Positions 1 through 6,085 of a stretch of DNA of 6,885 nucleotides are shown one piece after another; positions within the stretch are counted from its first letter, which is position 1, and the number at the start of each line of letters is the position of its first letter. The translations under genes were made by a program, and so were the position numbers. The DNA lies in NCBI GenBank assembly GCA_015655095.1, contig JAATFR010000342.1:1-6885 (forward strand), written 5' to 3'. Under the pieces are notes generated by a model. That model worked only from the letters and a program-made list of their open reading frames with translations. It ran no database searches and was not told where the DNA came from. The DNA is from Hyphomicrobiales bacterium. GTDB lineage: Bacteria; Pseudomonadota; Alphaproteobacteria; Parvibaculales; Parvibaculaceae.

Positions 1-775
1 CTGTCAAAAACGGCCCGATCGCCCTGATGCCGGGAAGGTTGATAAATGAAAATCCAGCCTTGATCCTGACCTCAAAATTATTCGCCCAAGATGTCCCATG
101 CAGCATGTTCTTGTCCAGAGTTTCAAGCACCTTATGCCGGGCATCGAGACGGGCGGCAGTTGCCCACCCCGCCACGGCGCGCTGGGCCAGAAGCTCAGTC
201 AACTGGCGCATATCGCCAGCAGGCATGAGAGGGGCAAGCTTGCCAAGCTGGAGCGACAGAAGGGCAGCTTCCTTTACGGATAGATAGCTCAACAGGAAGC
301 GCACCCCTTCCACCTCACGCACATGAACGAGATCGTCAGCATCCGCATCGCGGTAGCGTGCCGCAAAATCATTGCAGGCCTTGTCCACCCGAGCGGCCCA
401 TTGCGCCTCGGCAGCCGCACTGCTTTCCCGGGTGATCTGGCGATGAGCAGACGAGAGCTGATTACGGATATTTTCAAGCCGTTCGAGGATGGCTGCCTTG
501 CGGGGCATATTCTGCACTGCAACGCCCTTTGCCAGAGCATCAAGCACCGTGGAGACAGCCGAAGCGGAGAGGTTCCAGTCGGCATCGGCAAGCTCGACCT
601 GTTGGGGCGGAAGATCCCGGGCTGGGGGACGACAACAGAATGCCTCGGTTTGCTCAACACGGGCATATCGTCCCACAACCCCGGCCTGGCCGGGACTGCC
701 TATGTCCGCCGTTCTTTCCAGCCATGATGCCCGACGGGCGGCCGGGGATGGTTCAGGTGCAATGACATAGGACAT
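1..775 (-). CDS. Unrecognised protein, N-terminal 258 residues (gene runs off the left edge)
   Basis: The minus strand is open from an ATG at 775 to the left edge with no stop, giving 258 codons plus one base; the C-terminus lies outside the window. The start is well supported: AGGGGAGG (787-780) lies 4 bases upstream, and an AT-rich stretch precedes it. I do not recognise the family. Residues 1-60 look disordered, rich in Pro, Ala, Arg and Gly, with a Cys pair at 47-48. From about residue 70 the sequence looks mostly alpha-helical, with Ala/Leu-rich amphipathic stretches (about 71-130 and 150-222) and a third Cys at 134. The visible end (about 230-258) turns more hydrophobic and Phe/Ile-rich. 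There is no signal peptide and no clear membrane segment near the start, so a cytoplasmic protein is likely. Its only visible neighbour is a divergent histidine phosphatase gene, which gives no hint of function. Reality of the gene is fairly sure; function is unknown. Confidence 0.75.
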   Translation of the reverse strand, partial: MSYVIAPEPSPAARRASWLERTADIGSPGQAGVVGRYARVEQTEAFCCRPPARDLPPQQVELADADWNLSASAVSTVLDALAKGVAVQNMPRKAAILERLENIRNQLSSAHRQITRESSAAAEAQWAARVDKACNDFAARYRDADADDLVHVREVEGVRFLLSYLSVKEAALLSLQLGKLAPLMPAGDMRQLTELLAQRAVAGWATAARLDARHKVLETLDKNMLHGTSWANNFEVRIKAGFSFINLPGIRAIGPFLT

Positions 776-843
776 ATGGCCTCCCCTATATCCCGGCTGT
801 ACGCTAGGGCTACACCCCGCCAAGGAGCATCATATTCTTTTAA

Positions 844-851
844 GGTTAACC
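844..851. repeat. Short perfect palindrome GGTTAACC in the divergent spacer
   Basis: An 8-base perfect palindrome sits in the AT-rich patch (about 829-870) between the divergent left-edge gene and the phosphatase gene. A regulator half-site is possible, but an 8-base palindrome can arise by chance and no second copy is seen. Nearby, TATGAT on the minus strand (834-829) could be a -10 box for the left-edge gene, although no good -35 box stands 16-18 bases away. Confidence 0.2.
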
Positions 852-884
852 ATTATTTAAATTATTTTCCCTGACATCACCCCA

Positions 885-907
885 GGTGAAGAAGCCGCGT
901 CTTCACC
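885..907. repeat. Perfect 8-bp inverted repeat (hairpin or operator) upstream of the phosphatase gene
   Basis: GGTGAAGA (885-892) and TCTTCACC (900-907) are exact reverse complements separated by seven bases (893-899). The repeat lies about 80 bases before the phosphatase ATG at 987 and just after the AT-rich patch. No T-run follows it on either strand, so it does not look like an intrinsic terminator. A leader hairpin of the phosphatase mRNA or a dimeric regulator site would fit; the sequence does not decide between them. Confidence 0.45.
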
Positions 908-986
908 GGCCCGTCACAAATGCGTCTATAATCCAGGCATCGACCTTCGGCCGCCAGCCTGATGGCGCCAGCAAAAGAGGCAATCC

Positions 987-1709
987 ATGCTCCGCACGGC
1001 TTTCGACGGCGCGCGCCGCCGCCGCATTTATCTGTTTCGCCATGGCGATGTTTCCTATGTCGATGATCAGGGAAACCGGGTCGCCGACAACCGGGTGGTC
1101 CCGCTGACCGAATGGGGCCGCGAACAGGCCACCATGACCGGCAAGGCGCTGGCGGGCATCGGCTTTGACCGGGCGGTCTGCTCCACGCTGCCCCGCACGG
1201 CTGAAACCGCCGCCCTCATCCTTGAAGGCCGGGGCATGGAGGTTGAACCGATAGAGGCTTTCGTCGAGTTCCACGCCGACAATGCGGCCCGGGGCCGGAT
1301 CACCGATCTCAACCAGATCGCCTATGCCTTCCGCGAGGCGGAAAAGCCGGGCGGACGCTATCTCGGCGGCGACAGCTTTGAAGTGGTGAATGCTCGCGTC
1401 ATCACGGCGCTGGAAAAGCTGATCGCGGACCCTGAGTGGGACACGCTGGCGCTGATCGCCCATGGCGGCATCAACCGGCTCGCGCTCGGCTGGGCGCTCG
1501 GCACCGGGCTTTCAAGCTTCCCGGCGATCGACCAGAACACCTGCTGCTTCAACATCATCGATTTCGATGTTGATCCCGCAACAAAGACGATCGTGCGCAA
1601 GCATGTCCGGGCGATGAACGTCACGGTCTATGATGTGGTCAAGGGCGGCGACCATCTGATGTCGATGGAACAGGTCGCCCTGCGGCTGTCGCGGAAAACG
1701 GCGGCGTAA
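987..1709 (+). CDS. Histidine phosphatase superfamily protein (phosphoglycerate mutase-like)
   Basis: This 240-residue protein has the full histidine phosphatase core. The signature LFRHGD lies at 16-21, with Arg18 and the phospho-accepting His19. A conserved Arg lies in STLPRTAETA (Arg70), an acidic residue in the VEFH stretch near 94 is a candidate proton donor, and the second catalytic His is in IAHGGINR (His159). The order RHG, then SxxxRxxxTA, then G-D-S, then AHGG is normal for the family, so the enzyme should be active. It forms a phosphohistidine and hydrolyses phosphate esters, but family members act on sugars, nucleotides, cofactor precursors or proteins, and the substrate cannot be read from sequence. 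No signal peptide is seen; it is probably cytoplasmic. AGAGG (976-980) stands 6 bases before the ATG. The gene appears to stand alone: its upstream neighbour is divergent and its downstream neighbour convergent. Confidence 0.93.
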   Translation: MLRTAFDGARRRRIYLFRHGDVSYVDDQGNRVADNRVVPLTEWGREQATMTGKALAGIGFDRAVCSTLPRTAETAALILEGRGMEVEPIEAFVEFHADNAARGRITDLNQIAYAFREAEKPGGRYLGGDSFEVVNARVITALEKLIADPEWDTLALIAHGGINRLALGWALGTGLSSFPAIDQNTCCFNIIDFDVDPATKTIVRKHVRAMNVTVYDVVKGGDHLMSMEQVALRLSRKTAA

Positions 1710-1718
1710 TCCCCCTCC

Positions 1719-3650
1719 TCACTCCGGCAGGGCATAAGCGATGACCGCATTGCCCAGCGCCGTGCCGGAGCGGGCGTGACCGCCAGCGGCGATCAGCACA
1801 TATTGCCGCCCCTTCCATTCATAGGACATGGGCGTTGCCTGCCCGCCCGCGGGCAGAACCGCCGTCCATAAAACCTTGCCGGTTTCGATGTCGAAGGCGC
1901 GGAACCGGCTATCCATGGTGGCCCCCAGGAAGACAAGTCCGGTCTGTGTCACAAGCGGGCCGCCAAAACTGGGCGAACCCCAACCGACCGGAAGTTCAAC
2001 GGGGAGAGCTTTGGGCAGGTTGCCCAGCGTTTCATTCCATTTGATCTCCCCGCTTTTCAGATCGACGGCGACCAGCGCCCCCCAGGGCGGCGGCGAACAG
2101 GGCAGACCGAGCGGAGACATGAACAGATCGCGGCGGACCCCGAAACGCGCACCAAGCTGCGGCGAGATTTCCGACGTTTCATCCACCGCCTTGCGCCCCT
2201 TGTATTCCGCCGCCGGAAACAGCGTGATGACGTGGGCAAGGCGCGTGACATTGACGATGGCGATCTGGCGTACCGGGTCATAGGCCATGCCGCCCCAGTT
2301 GGCCCCGCCCCCGGTGAAAGGATAAAGGATCGTGCCCTGCTCGCTCGGCGGCGTGAACAGCCCTTCCGAACGCAAGCCGTCGAGACGCGCATTGCAGGCC
2401 TGCCTGTCGAACCAGACCAGCCCGAAGCCTGCGCCCTTTTCAAGCTTCTGCGGCACCAGCGCCGGAGGCTTCAGCGGGAAAGGCTGGGTCGGAGACAATG
2501 CCTCGCCGAGCGCCCCTCCCTGTGGCACAGGCCTTTCCTCGACGCCGAAGACCGGCTTGCCAGTGTCACGGTCGAGCACAAACATGAAGCCTGTCTTGGT
2601 GACCTGCGCAACCGCGTCGACCTCCCTGCCCTCATGGGTCAGGGTCAGCAGAGTTGGCTGGGCGGGCAGGTCATAATCCCAGACATCATGATGGACTGTC
2701 TGGAACGACCAGCGCACATGGCCGGTTTTTGCCTCCAGAGCCACCACGGAATCAGCGTAATTATCATTCCCCGCCCGTTGGCCGCCGAAAAAATCCGGAC
2801 TTGGGCTGCTGGTCGGGATAAAGATGAGATCCCGCTTCACATCATACGAAAGCGGAGCCCAGGCGTTGGCGGCCCCGGCGCGCACCGGCTTGCCATCCTT
2901 GTCCAGCGTCAGCGGATCGAAACTCCAGACCAGCTTGCCCGTGCGCGCGTCATAGGCCCGGACGCTGCCGGCAGGCGCACCCACCCGGACATTGTCGCTA
3001 ATTGACGAACCCGTCACGAGCAGGTCTCCGGCGACAAGAGGAGCCGAAGTGATCTGGAATTCACCCGGCCAGAGCAATGTCCGGTCCGCCCCCGCCGCCA
3101 CCTCGCCGGGATGCGCCGGGTCGGCGCCGAAACCCGGACACAGACGCCCCGTCCCTGCATCCACCGCGATCAGGCGCGCATCGTTCGTCCCCATGAAAAT
3201 GCGGGCGCTGCACAATGCGCTTTCCGGCGCGGAGCCGTCGCGCCAATAGGATACGCCCCGGCAGACGAACTGGTTCGCGGGCCTGGAATCGAGCGCGATA
3301 TGCGGATCAAAACGCCAGCGCAAGGCACCGCTTGCCGGATCAAGAGCAATGATTTCATTGAAGGGAGTACAGAAAACGAGCGATCCCGCGACAAGGATCG
3401 GCGTCGTCTCGAACGCATAGCGGCGCTTGAGCAGGTCTGCGGGCTTCGACGTCATATCCCCAGTGGAAAAGCGCCATGCCTCGGTCAGTCTGCTCACATT
3501 TTCAGGGGTAATCTGCGCTGCTGCCACATAGCGCTGACCGCCGGGATCGCCGCCATAGCTCTCCCAGCCAGAAGCAAATGCCACATCGTTCAACATGGCC
3601 AGTAAACCAGCCAGAAGAAACGTGAGCGCGACCCTGCTTTTCAATTCCAT
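1719..3650 (-). CDS. Exported PQQ-dependent dehydrogenase, glucose/quinate/shikimate dehydrogenase family
   Basis: A quinoprotein dehydrogenase of 643 residues that should oxidise a sugar, polyol or cyclic alcohol in the periplasm and pass electrons to the respiratory chain. Residues 1-26 look like a Sec signal peptide (hydrophobic core, AFA cleavage site), and the rest is the eight-bladed propeller with repeated ALD..TG...W motifs. Family motifs in order: YGGDPGGQRY near the start, CRGVSYW (130-136), HHDVWDYDLPAQP (320-332), VTKTGFMFVLDR (350-361), GGGANWGG (447-454), WGSPSFGGP (557-565), LPAGGQATPM (599-608) and AGGH (622-625). By motif alignment Asp325, Lys352 and His625 match E. coli glucose dehydrogenase Asp466, Lys493 and His775. 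The five-helix N-terminal membrane domain of that enzyme is absent. A Phe (97, CTPFN) stands where I believe E. coli has His262, so glucose may not be the substrate. No PQQ synthesis gene is in view. The zeta gene lies 57 bases upstream on the same strand. Confidence 0.92.
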   Translation of the reverse strand: MELKSRVALTFLLAGLLAMLNDVAFASGWESYGGDPGGQRYVAAAQITPENVSRLTEAWRFSTGDMTSKPADLLKRRYAFETTPILVAGSLVFCTPFNEIIALDPASGALRWRFDPHIALDSRPANQFVCRGVSYWRDGSAPESALCSARIFMGTNDARLIAVDAGTGRLCPGFGADPAHPGEVAAGADRTLLWPGEFQITSAPLVAGDLLVTGSSISDNVRVGAPAGSVRAYDARTGKLVWSFDPLTLDKDGKPVRAGAANAWAPLSYDVKRDLIFIPTSSPSPDFFGGQRAGNDNYADSVVALEAKTGHVRWSFQTVHHDVWDYDLPAQPTLLTLTHEGREVDAVAQVTKTGFMFVLDRDTGKPVFGVEERPVPQGGALGEALSPTQPFPLKPPALVPQKLEKGAGFGLVWFDRQACNARLDGLRSEGLFTPPSEQGTILYPFTGGGANWGGMAYDPVRQIAIVNVTRLAHVITLFPAAEYKGRKAVDETSEISPQLGARFGVRRDLFMSPLGLPCSPPPWGALVAVDLKSGEIKWNETLGNLPKALPVELPVGWGSPSFGGPLVTQTGLVFLGATMDSRFRAFDIETGKVLWTAVLPAGGQATPMSYEWKGRQYVLIAAGGHARSGTALGNAVIAYALPE

Positions 3651-3658
3651 AAGCGCCC

Positions 3659-3665
3659 CCACCTT
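3659..3665 (-). promoter_or_regulatory. Ribosome binding site that decides the PQQ dehydrogenase start
   Basis: On the minus strand AAGGTGG (3665-3659) lies 8 bases before the ATG at 3650. An in-frame GTG at 3662 would overlap this site and has no ribosome binding site of its own. The ATG is therefore preferred, removing four residues from the longest reading; the signal peptide remains intact. Confidence 0.6.
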
Positions 3666-3707
3666 TATGGCAGAGGCATTCAGTCAGATAATGGGGGACA
3701 GGTCCAG

Positions 3708-4031
3708 TTAGCTGCCGGCCTGCACCTGATTGACGGCCTCGGCCAGCAGTTCTTCCATGGTGTGGCGGATCTGGTGGTCCAACTGCTCAACCTTGTGCTT
3801 GTCGAATTCGGCGCGCAGAAAGCGGAATACATCCTCATCCCCCTGCTCCTCGAAATCGGCGCGGATAATCCGGGTCACGAGGTCAGCCGCCGCGGTCGCG
3901 TCCAGCCCCAGCAAGCCTGCGGCCCACTGGCCCAGCAGCTTGTTCCGGCGCGCTGTCGCCTTGAAACGGAGATTCTCATCGTGGGCAAACTTTGCTTCAA
4001 TGCTCTGTTCGCGCTCGTTGAAACTGGACAT
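3708..4031 (-). CDS. ATP synthase F1 inhibitor, zeta subunit (DUF1476)
   Basis: At 107 residues the protein has the usual length of alphaproteobacterial zeta subunits. The conserved core is clear: an N-terminal EREQSIEAKFAHDENLRFKA stretch (6-25), then ARRNKLLGQWAAGLLG (27-42) and DFEEQGDEDVFRFL (59-72), followed by a charged C-terminal helix. In Paracoccus denitrificans zeta blocks ATP hydrolysis by the F1 part of ATP synthase through its N-terminal segment, acting like mitochondrial IF1. Here it would likewise be a soluble cytoplasmic four-helix protein that limits reverse ATPase activity; how strongly it inhibits varies between species. The ATG at 4031 follows a purine-rich AAGGG about 4 bases upstream, with GGAG further out. 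It is divergent from purC, and the PQQ dehydrogenase gene follows on the same strand, so readthrough into that gene is possible. No terminator is visible between them. Confidence 0.93.
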   Translation of the reverse strand: MSSFNEREQSIEAKFAHDENLRFKATARRNKLLGQWAAGLLGLDATAAADLVTRIIRADFEEQGDEDVFRFLRAEFDKHKVEQLDHQIRHTMEELLAEAVNQVQAGS

Positions 4032-4090
4032 ATACCCTTAATCTCCGTGTGGTTACAGGGGCCGACCCTTCGGTTCCGCAGGCTCCGCCT

Positions 4091-4119
4091 TAGATAGCGC
4101 CCGGTGCATGGCAAATCAA
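4091..4119 (-). promoter_or_regulatory. Candidate promoter for the zeta subunit gene
   Basis: On the minus strand TTGATT (4119-4114) and TATCTA (4096-4091) are separated by 17 bases. Read one base earlier the -10 is CTATCT, close to the CTATAT form often seen in alphaproteobacterial housekeeping promoters. Transcription would begin near 4084 and leave a leader of about 50 bases before the ATG at 4031. This is a match by eye only; the -10 hexamer is weak against the E. coli consensus. Confidence 0.38.
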
Positions 4120-4135
4120 CTGAGCCATAATATTT

Positions 4136-4183
4136 TTGAATAATTATAAATTAAGATATAATCATCTGTTTTATAAATATAAT
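4136..4183 (+). promoter_or_regulatory. Candidate purC-operon promoter region in a very AT-rich block
   Basis: Bases 4126-4200 are strikingly AT-rich against GC-rich surroundings. Two perfect TATAAT hexamers face purC, at 4157-4162 and 4178-4183, exactly 21 bases apart. TTGAAT (4136-4141) could be a -35 box for the first, but the spacing is only 15 bases (16 if TTTGAA is used). The second has no convincing -35. A start near 4169 or 4190 would give purC a leader of about 175-200 bases containing the GC-rich structured block. Which hexamer is used, if either, cannot be told from the sequence. Confidence 0.4.
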
Positions 4184-4208
4184 TGCCATCAAAAAGCAAT
4201 ATCCACGG

Positions 4209-4320
4209 CTCCGGCATGGTCGATTGTATCGCACTCCCCCATGGAGTAACGTGCGCCCTGCCGGAAGGGTGGTCCATTTGACGGGTCTCCCGCCTCCCCC
4301 GCCATCGTTGGCGAACCACC
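4209..4320 (-). ncRNA. Possible structured RNA of unknown type, upstream of purC and antisense to its leader
   Basis: Read 5' to 3' on the minus strand, 4320 to 4209 folds compactly. Helix A (4320-4313 with 4275-4268, 8 bp) closes a three-way junction. The junction holds hairpin B (GCCA 4312-4309, loop ACGA, TGGC 4304-4301), a GGGGGA linker and hairpin C (GGCGGG 4294-4289, loop AGA, CCCGTC 4285-4280). One base later helix D (TTCCGGCA 4266-4259 with TGCCGGAG 4216-4209) encloses hairpin E (4251-4243 with 4237-4230, one bulged base). Helices A, C, D and E each contain one pair that is G.U on the minus strand but A.C on the plus strand; I found no case of the reverse. That favours a minus-strand RNA, although GC-rich DNA gives chance helices easily. 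No clear minus-strand promoter or T-run terminator was found, so a plus-strand purC leader structure is the main alternative. It does not match the SRP, 6S, RNase P, tmRNA, TPP, cobalamin, glycine or ZTP motifs I know. Confidence 0.35.
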
Positions 4321-4329
4321 ATCTCGCCA
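4309..4329. repeat. Inverted repeat that competes with the purC-upstream fold
   Basis: TGGCGA (4309-4314) and TCGCCA (4324-4329) are exact reverse complements around a 9-base loop. The left arm also belongs to a second pairing, CGCCA (4300-4304) with TGGCG (4309-4313), so the two hairpins exclude each other. The right arm ends 37 bases before the purC ATG. This could be a switch between two RNA forms on either strand, or chance in GC-rich DNA. Confidence 0.35.
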
Positions 4330-4366
4330 GACGAAACCCAAGGCCTAACTCACTGGAAACCCGATC

Positions 4367-5131
4367 ATGAGCCGGCGCAGACGCGTTTACGAAGGCAAAG
4401 CCAAAGTCCTTTACGAAGGCCCGGAACCTGGAACGCTGATTCAGCATTTCAAGGACGACATGACCGCCTTCGACGCCCAGAAACGGGCTGTGGTCGAAGG
4501 CAAGGGCGTGCTGAACAACCGGATCTCGGAATATGTCTTCGCCCGGCTGGGCGACATCGGCGTGCCGACCCATTTCATCCGCTCGCTCAACATGCGCGAA
4601 CAGCTTATCCGCGAGGTCGAGATCATCCCGGTCGAGGTGGTGGTGCGCAATGTGGCGGCGGGCTCGCTCGCAACCCGGCTCGGCATCGAGGAAGGCACCC
4701 TGCTGCCCCGCTCGATCATTGAATTCTACTACAAGAGCGATGCCCTTCACGACCCGATGGTGTCTGAAGAGCATATCACCGCTTTCGGCTGGGCGACCCC
4801 GCAGGAGATCGACGACATGATGGCGCTGGGCCTCAGGATCAATGATTTCCTGACCGGCCTTTTCATCGGCGTCGGCATCCGCCTCGTCGACTTCAAGGTC
4901 GAGTTCGGCCGCCTTTATGAAGGCGAAATGGTCCGCGTGGTGCTGGCCGATGAGATCAGCCCGGACTCCTGCCGCCTCTGGGACGTCCGCACCAGCGAAA
5001 AGCTGGACAAGGACCGGTTCCGCCGTGATATGGGCGGGCTGATCGAGGCCTACCAGGAAGTTGCCCGCAGGCTGGGAATCCTGTTCGAGAATGATACCAA
5101 GGGCCGGTCCGGCCCCACCCTGGTCAAGTGA
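4367..5131 (+). CDS. purC: Phosphoribosylaminoimidazole-succinocarboxamide synthase (SAICAR synthetase)
   Basis: PurC (254 residues, normal for the single-domain bacterial enzyme) joins aspartate to CAIR with ATP to give SAICAR in cytoplasmic purine synthesis. Family motifs appear in order: the nucleotide-binding YEGKAKVLY (8-16), DDMTAFDAQK (30-39), GVLNNRISEY (47-56), EVVVRNVAAGSLATRLG (90-106), EFYYKSDALHDP (119-130), the signature LVDFKVEFGR (173-182) and LADEISPDSCRLWD (193-206) near the active site. The ATG at 4367 gives the expected MSRRRRVYEGK start, but its ribosome binding site is weak (GGAA at 4355-4358, 8 bases away), so leader structure may affect translation. It is first in purC-purS-purQ-purL, with purS starting 29 bases after its stop. 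The upstream spacer holds the promoter candidates and a structured block. Nothing is missing or unusual in the protein. Confidence 0.97.
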   Translation: MSRRRRVYEGKAKVLYEGPEPGTLIQHFKDDMTAFDAQKRAVVEGKGVLNNRISEYVFARLGDIGVPTHFIRSLNMREQLIREVEIIPVEVVVRNVAAGSLATRLGIEEGTLLPRSIIEFYYKSDALHDPMVSEEHITAFGWATPQEIDDMMALGLRINDFLTGLFIGVGIRLVDFKVEFGRLYEGEMVRVVLADEISPDSCRLWDVRTSEKLDKDRFRRDMGGLIEAYQEVARRLGILFENDTKGRSGPTLVK

Positions 5132-5160
5132 TAAACTCTTTGCACGAGAGAACTGAAAGT

Positions 5161-5418
5161 ATGAAAGCCCGTATCACAGTCACCCTGAAAAACGGCGTTC
5201 TGGACCCCCAGGGCAAGGCGATTGAGGGCGCGCTCGGCTCCCTCGGTTTTGAGGGCGTTGAAGGCGTCCGCCAGGGCAAATATTTCGAGGTGGATCTGGC
5301 CGAAACCGACGCAGGCAAGGCGCGTGCGGCCCTTGACGAGATTTGTGCGAAACTGCTGGCCAACACAGTGATCGAGAATTACGCGATCGAACTGGCCGAC
5401 GCCAAAAGCGGGAAGTGA
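5161..5418 (+). CDS. purS: Phosphoribosylformylglycinamidine synthase subunit PurS
   Basis: PurS (85 residues, full length for the family) is the small scaffold of the three-part FGAM synthetase. PurS dimers hold the glutaminase PurQ against the synthetase PurL and help pass ammonia between them. The typical features are present: a beta strand with VTLKNGVLDPQGKAI (7-21), the central EGVRQGKYFEVDL and the C-terminal TVIENYAIEL. The ATG at 5161 starts directly with the conserved MKARITV strand. An earlier in-frame GTG at 5128 overlaps the purC stop and would add 11 residues unlike the family, so it was not chosen. The gene ends 2 bases before purQ, which points to translational coupling. PurS exists as a separate gene only where PurL is the short form, as here. 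Confidence 0.95.
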   Translation: MKARITVTLKNGVLDPQGKAIEGALGSLGFEGVEGVRQGKYFEVDLAETDAGKARAALDEICAKLLANTVIENYAIELADAKSGK

Positions 5419-5420
5419 GC

Positions 5421-6085
5421 ATGAAGTCCGCTGTCATCGTATTTCCCGGCTCCAACCGCGAACGCGACATGCTGTATGCGCTGGAAACCATCACTGGCGT
5501 GAAGCCCGTGCCGGTCTGGCATACCGAACATGAAGTGCCCGATGTCGATCTGATCGTCCTGCCGGGCGGCTTTTCCTATGGCGACTATCTGCGCACAGGC
5601 GCCATTGCGGCACGCGCCAACATCATGGCCGCCGTGGCGAAGAAAGCCGCCGCTGGCGTCCGTGTGCTGGGCGTCTGCAACGGCTTCCAGATATTGTGCG
5701 AAAGCGGGCTTTTGCCCGGCGTGCTGATGCGCAACGCCCATCTGCGGTTCGTCTGCAAGAATGTGGATCTGGAAGTCGCCAACGCCAACAGCGATTTCAC
5801 GAAAAAATATGCCAAAGGCCAGATATGGCCCTGCCCGGTCGCCCACGGTGACGGCAATTATTTCGCTGACGCCGAGACAGTGAAGCGCCTTGAGGCCGAA
5901 GGCCGGGTGAGCCTGCGCTATGCCAACGGCACCAATCCCAACGGTTCGGTGAACGACATTGCCGGCATCCTCAGCGCCAGGGGCAATGTCATGGGGCTGA
6001 TGCCTCACCCTGAAAACATGATCGAACCCCTGAACGGCAGCACCGCCGGACGGGGCCTCTTTGAAAGCGTGCTGGAGGCGGTTGC

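Noticed and set aside
903..1463. A 186-codon minus-strand reading frame opposite the phosphatase gene
   Set aside because: The plus strand here encodes a phosphatase with every catalytic motif, and the antisense frame shows no recognisable domain.
1700..1730. Bidirectional terminator between the convergent phosphatase and PQQ dehydrogenase genes
   Set aside because: The gap is 9 bases and no stem with a T-run is visible on either strand; the two transcripts probably overlap.
2232..3005. A 257-codon plus-strand reading frame inside the PQQ dehydrogenase gene
   Set aside because: It is antisense to conserved propeller motifs and has the composition of a shadow frame in GC-rich DNA.
3651..3662. 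GTG at 3662 as start of the PQQ dehydrogenase
   Set aside because: The AAGGTGG ribosome binding site overlaps this GTG and is correctly spaced for the ATG at 3650.
4181..4200. ATTGC...GCAAT hairpin (arms 4182-4186 and 4196-4200) near a T-run on the minus strand, as a terminator for the spacer RNA
   Set aside because: The stem is only five AT-rich pairs and the run of T lies inside the loop rather than after the stem.
4259..4276. SRP-RNA-like CCGGAAGG on the plus strand
   Set aside because: The conserved sequence that should follow (AGCAG-type) and the paired SRP stem are missing.
4280..4295. B12-box-like GGCGGGAGACCCGTC on the minus strand
   Set aside because: Key positions differ from the box and none of the other conserved parts of a cobalamin riboswitch is nearby; the segment is better explained as hairpin C of the spacer fold.
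4151..4774. A 207-codon minus-strand reading frame across the start of purC and the spacer
   Set aside because: It lies antisense to the clearly conserved PurC N-terminus, has a His/Arg-rich composition typical of a shadow frame, and runs through the AT-rich block with no family resemblance.
5128..5160. GTG at 5128 as start of purS
   Set aside because: It overlaps the purC stop and adds 11 residues that do not resemble PurS, whereas the ATG at 5161 gives the conserved N-terminus.
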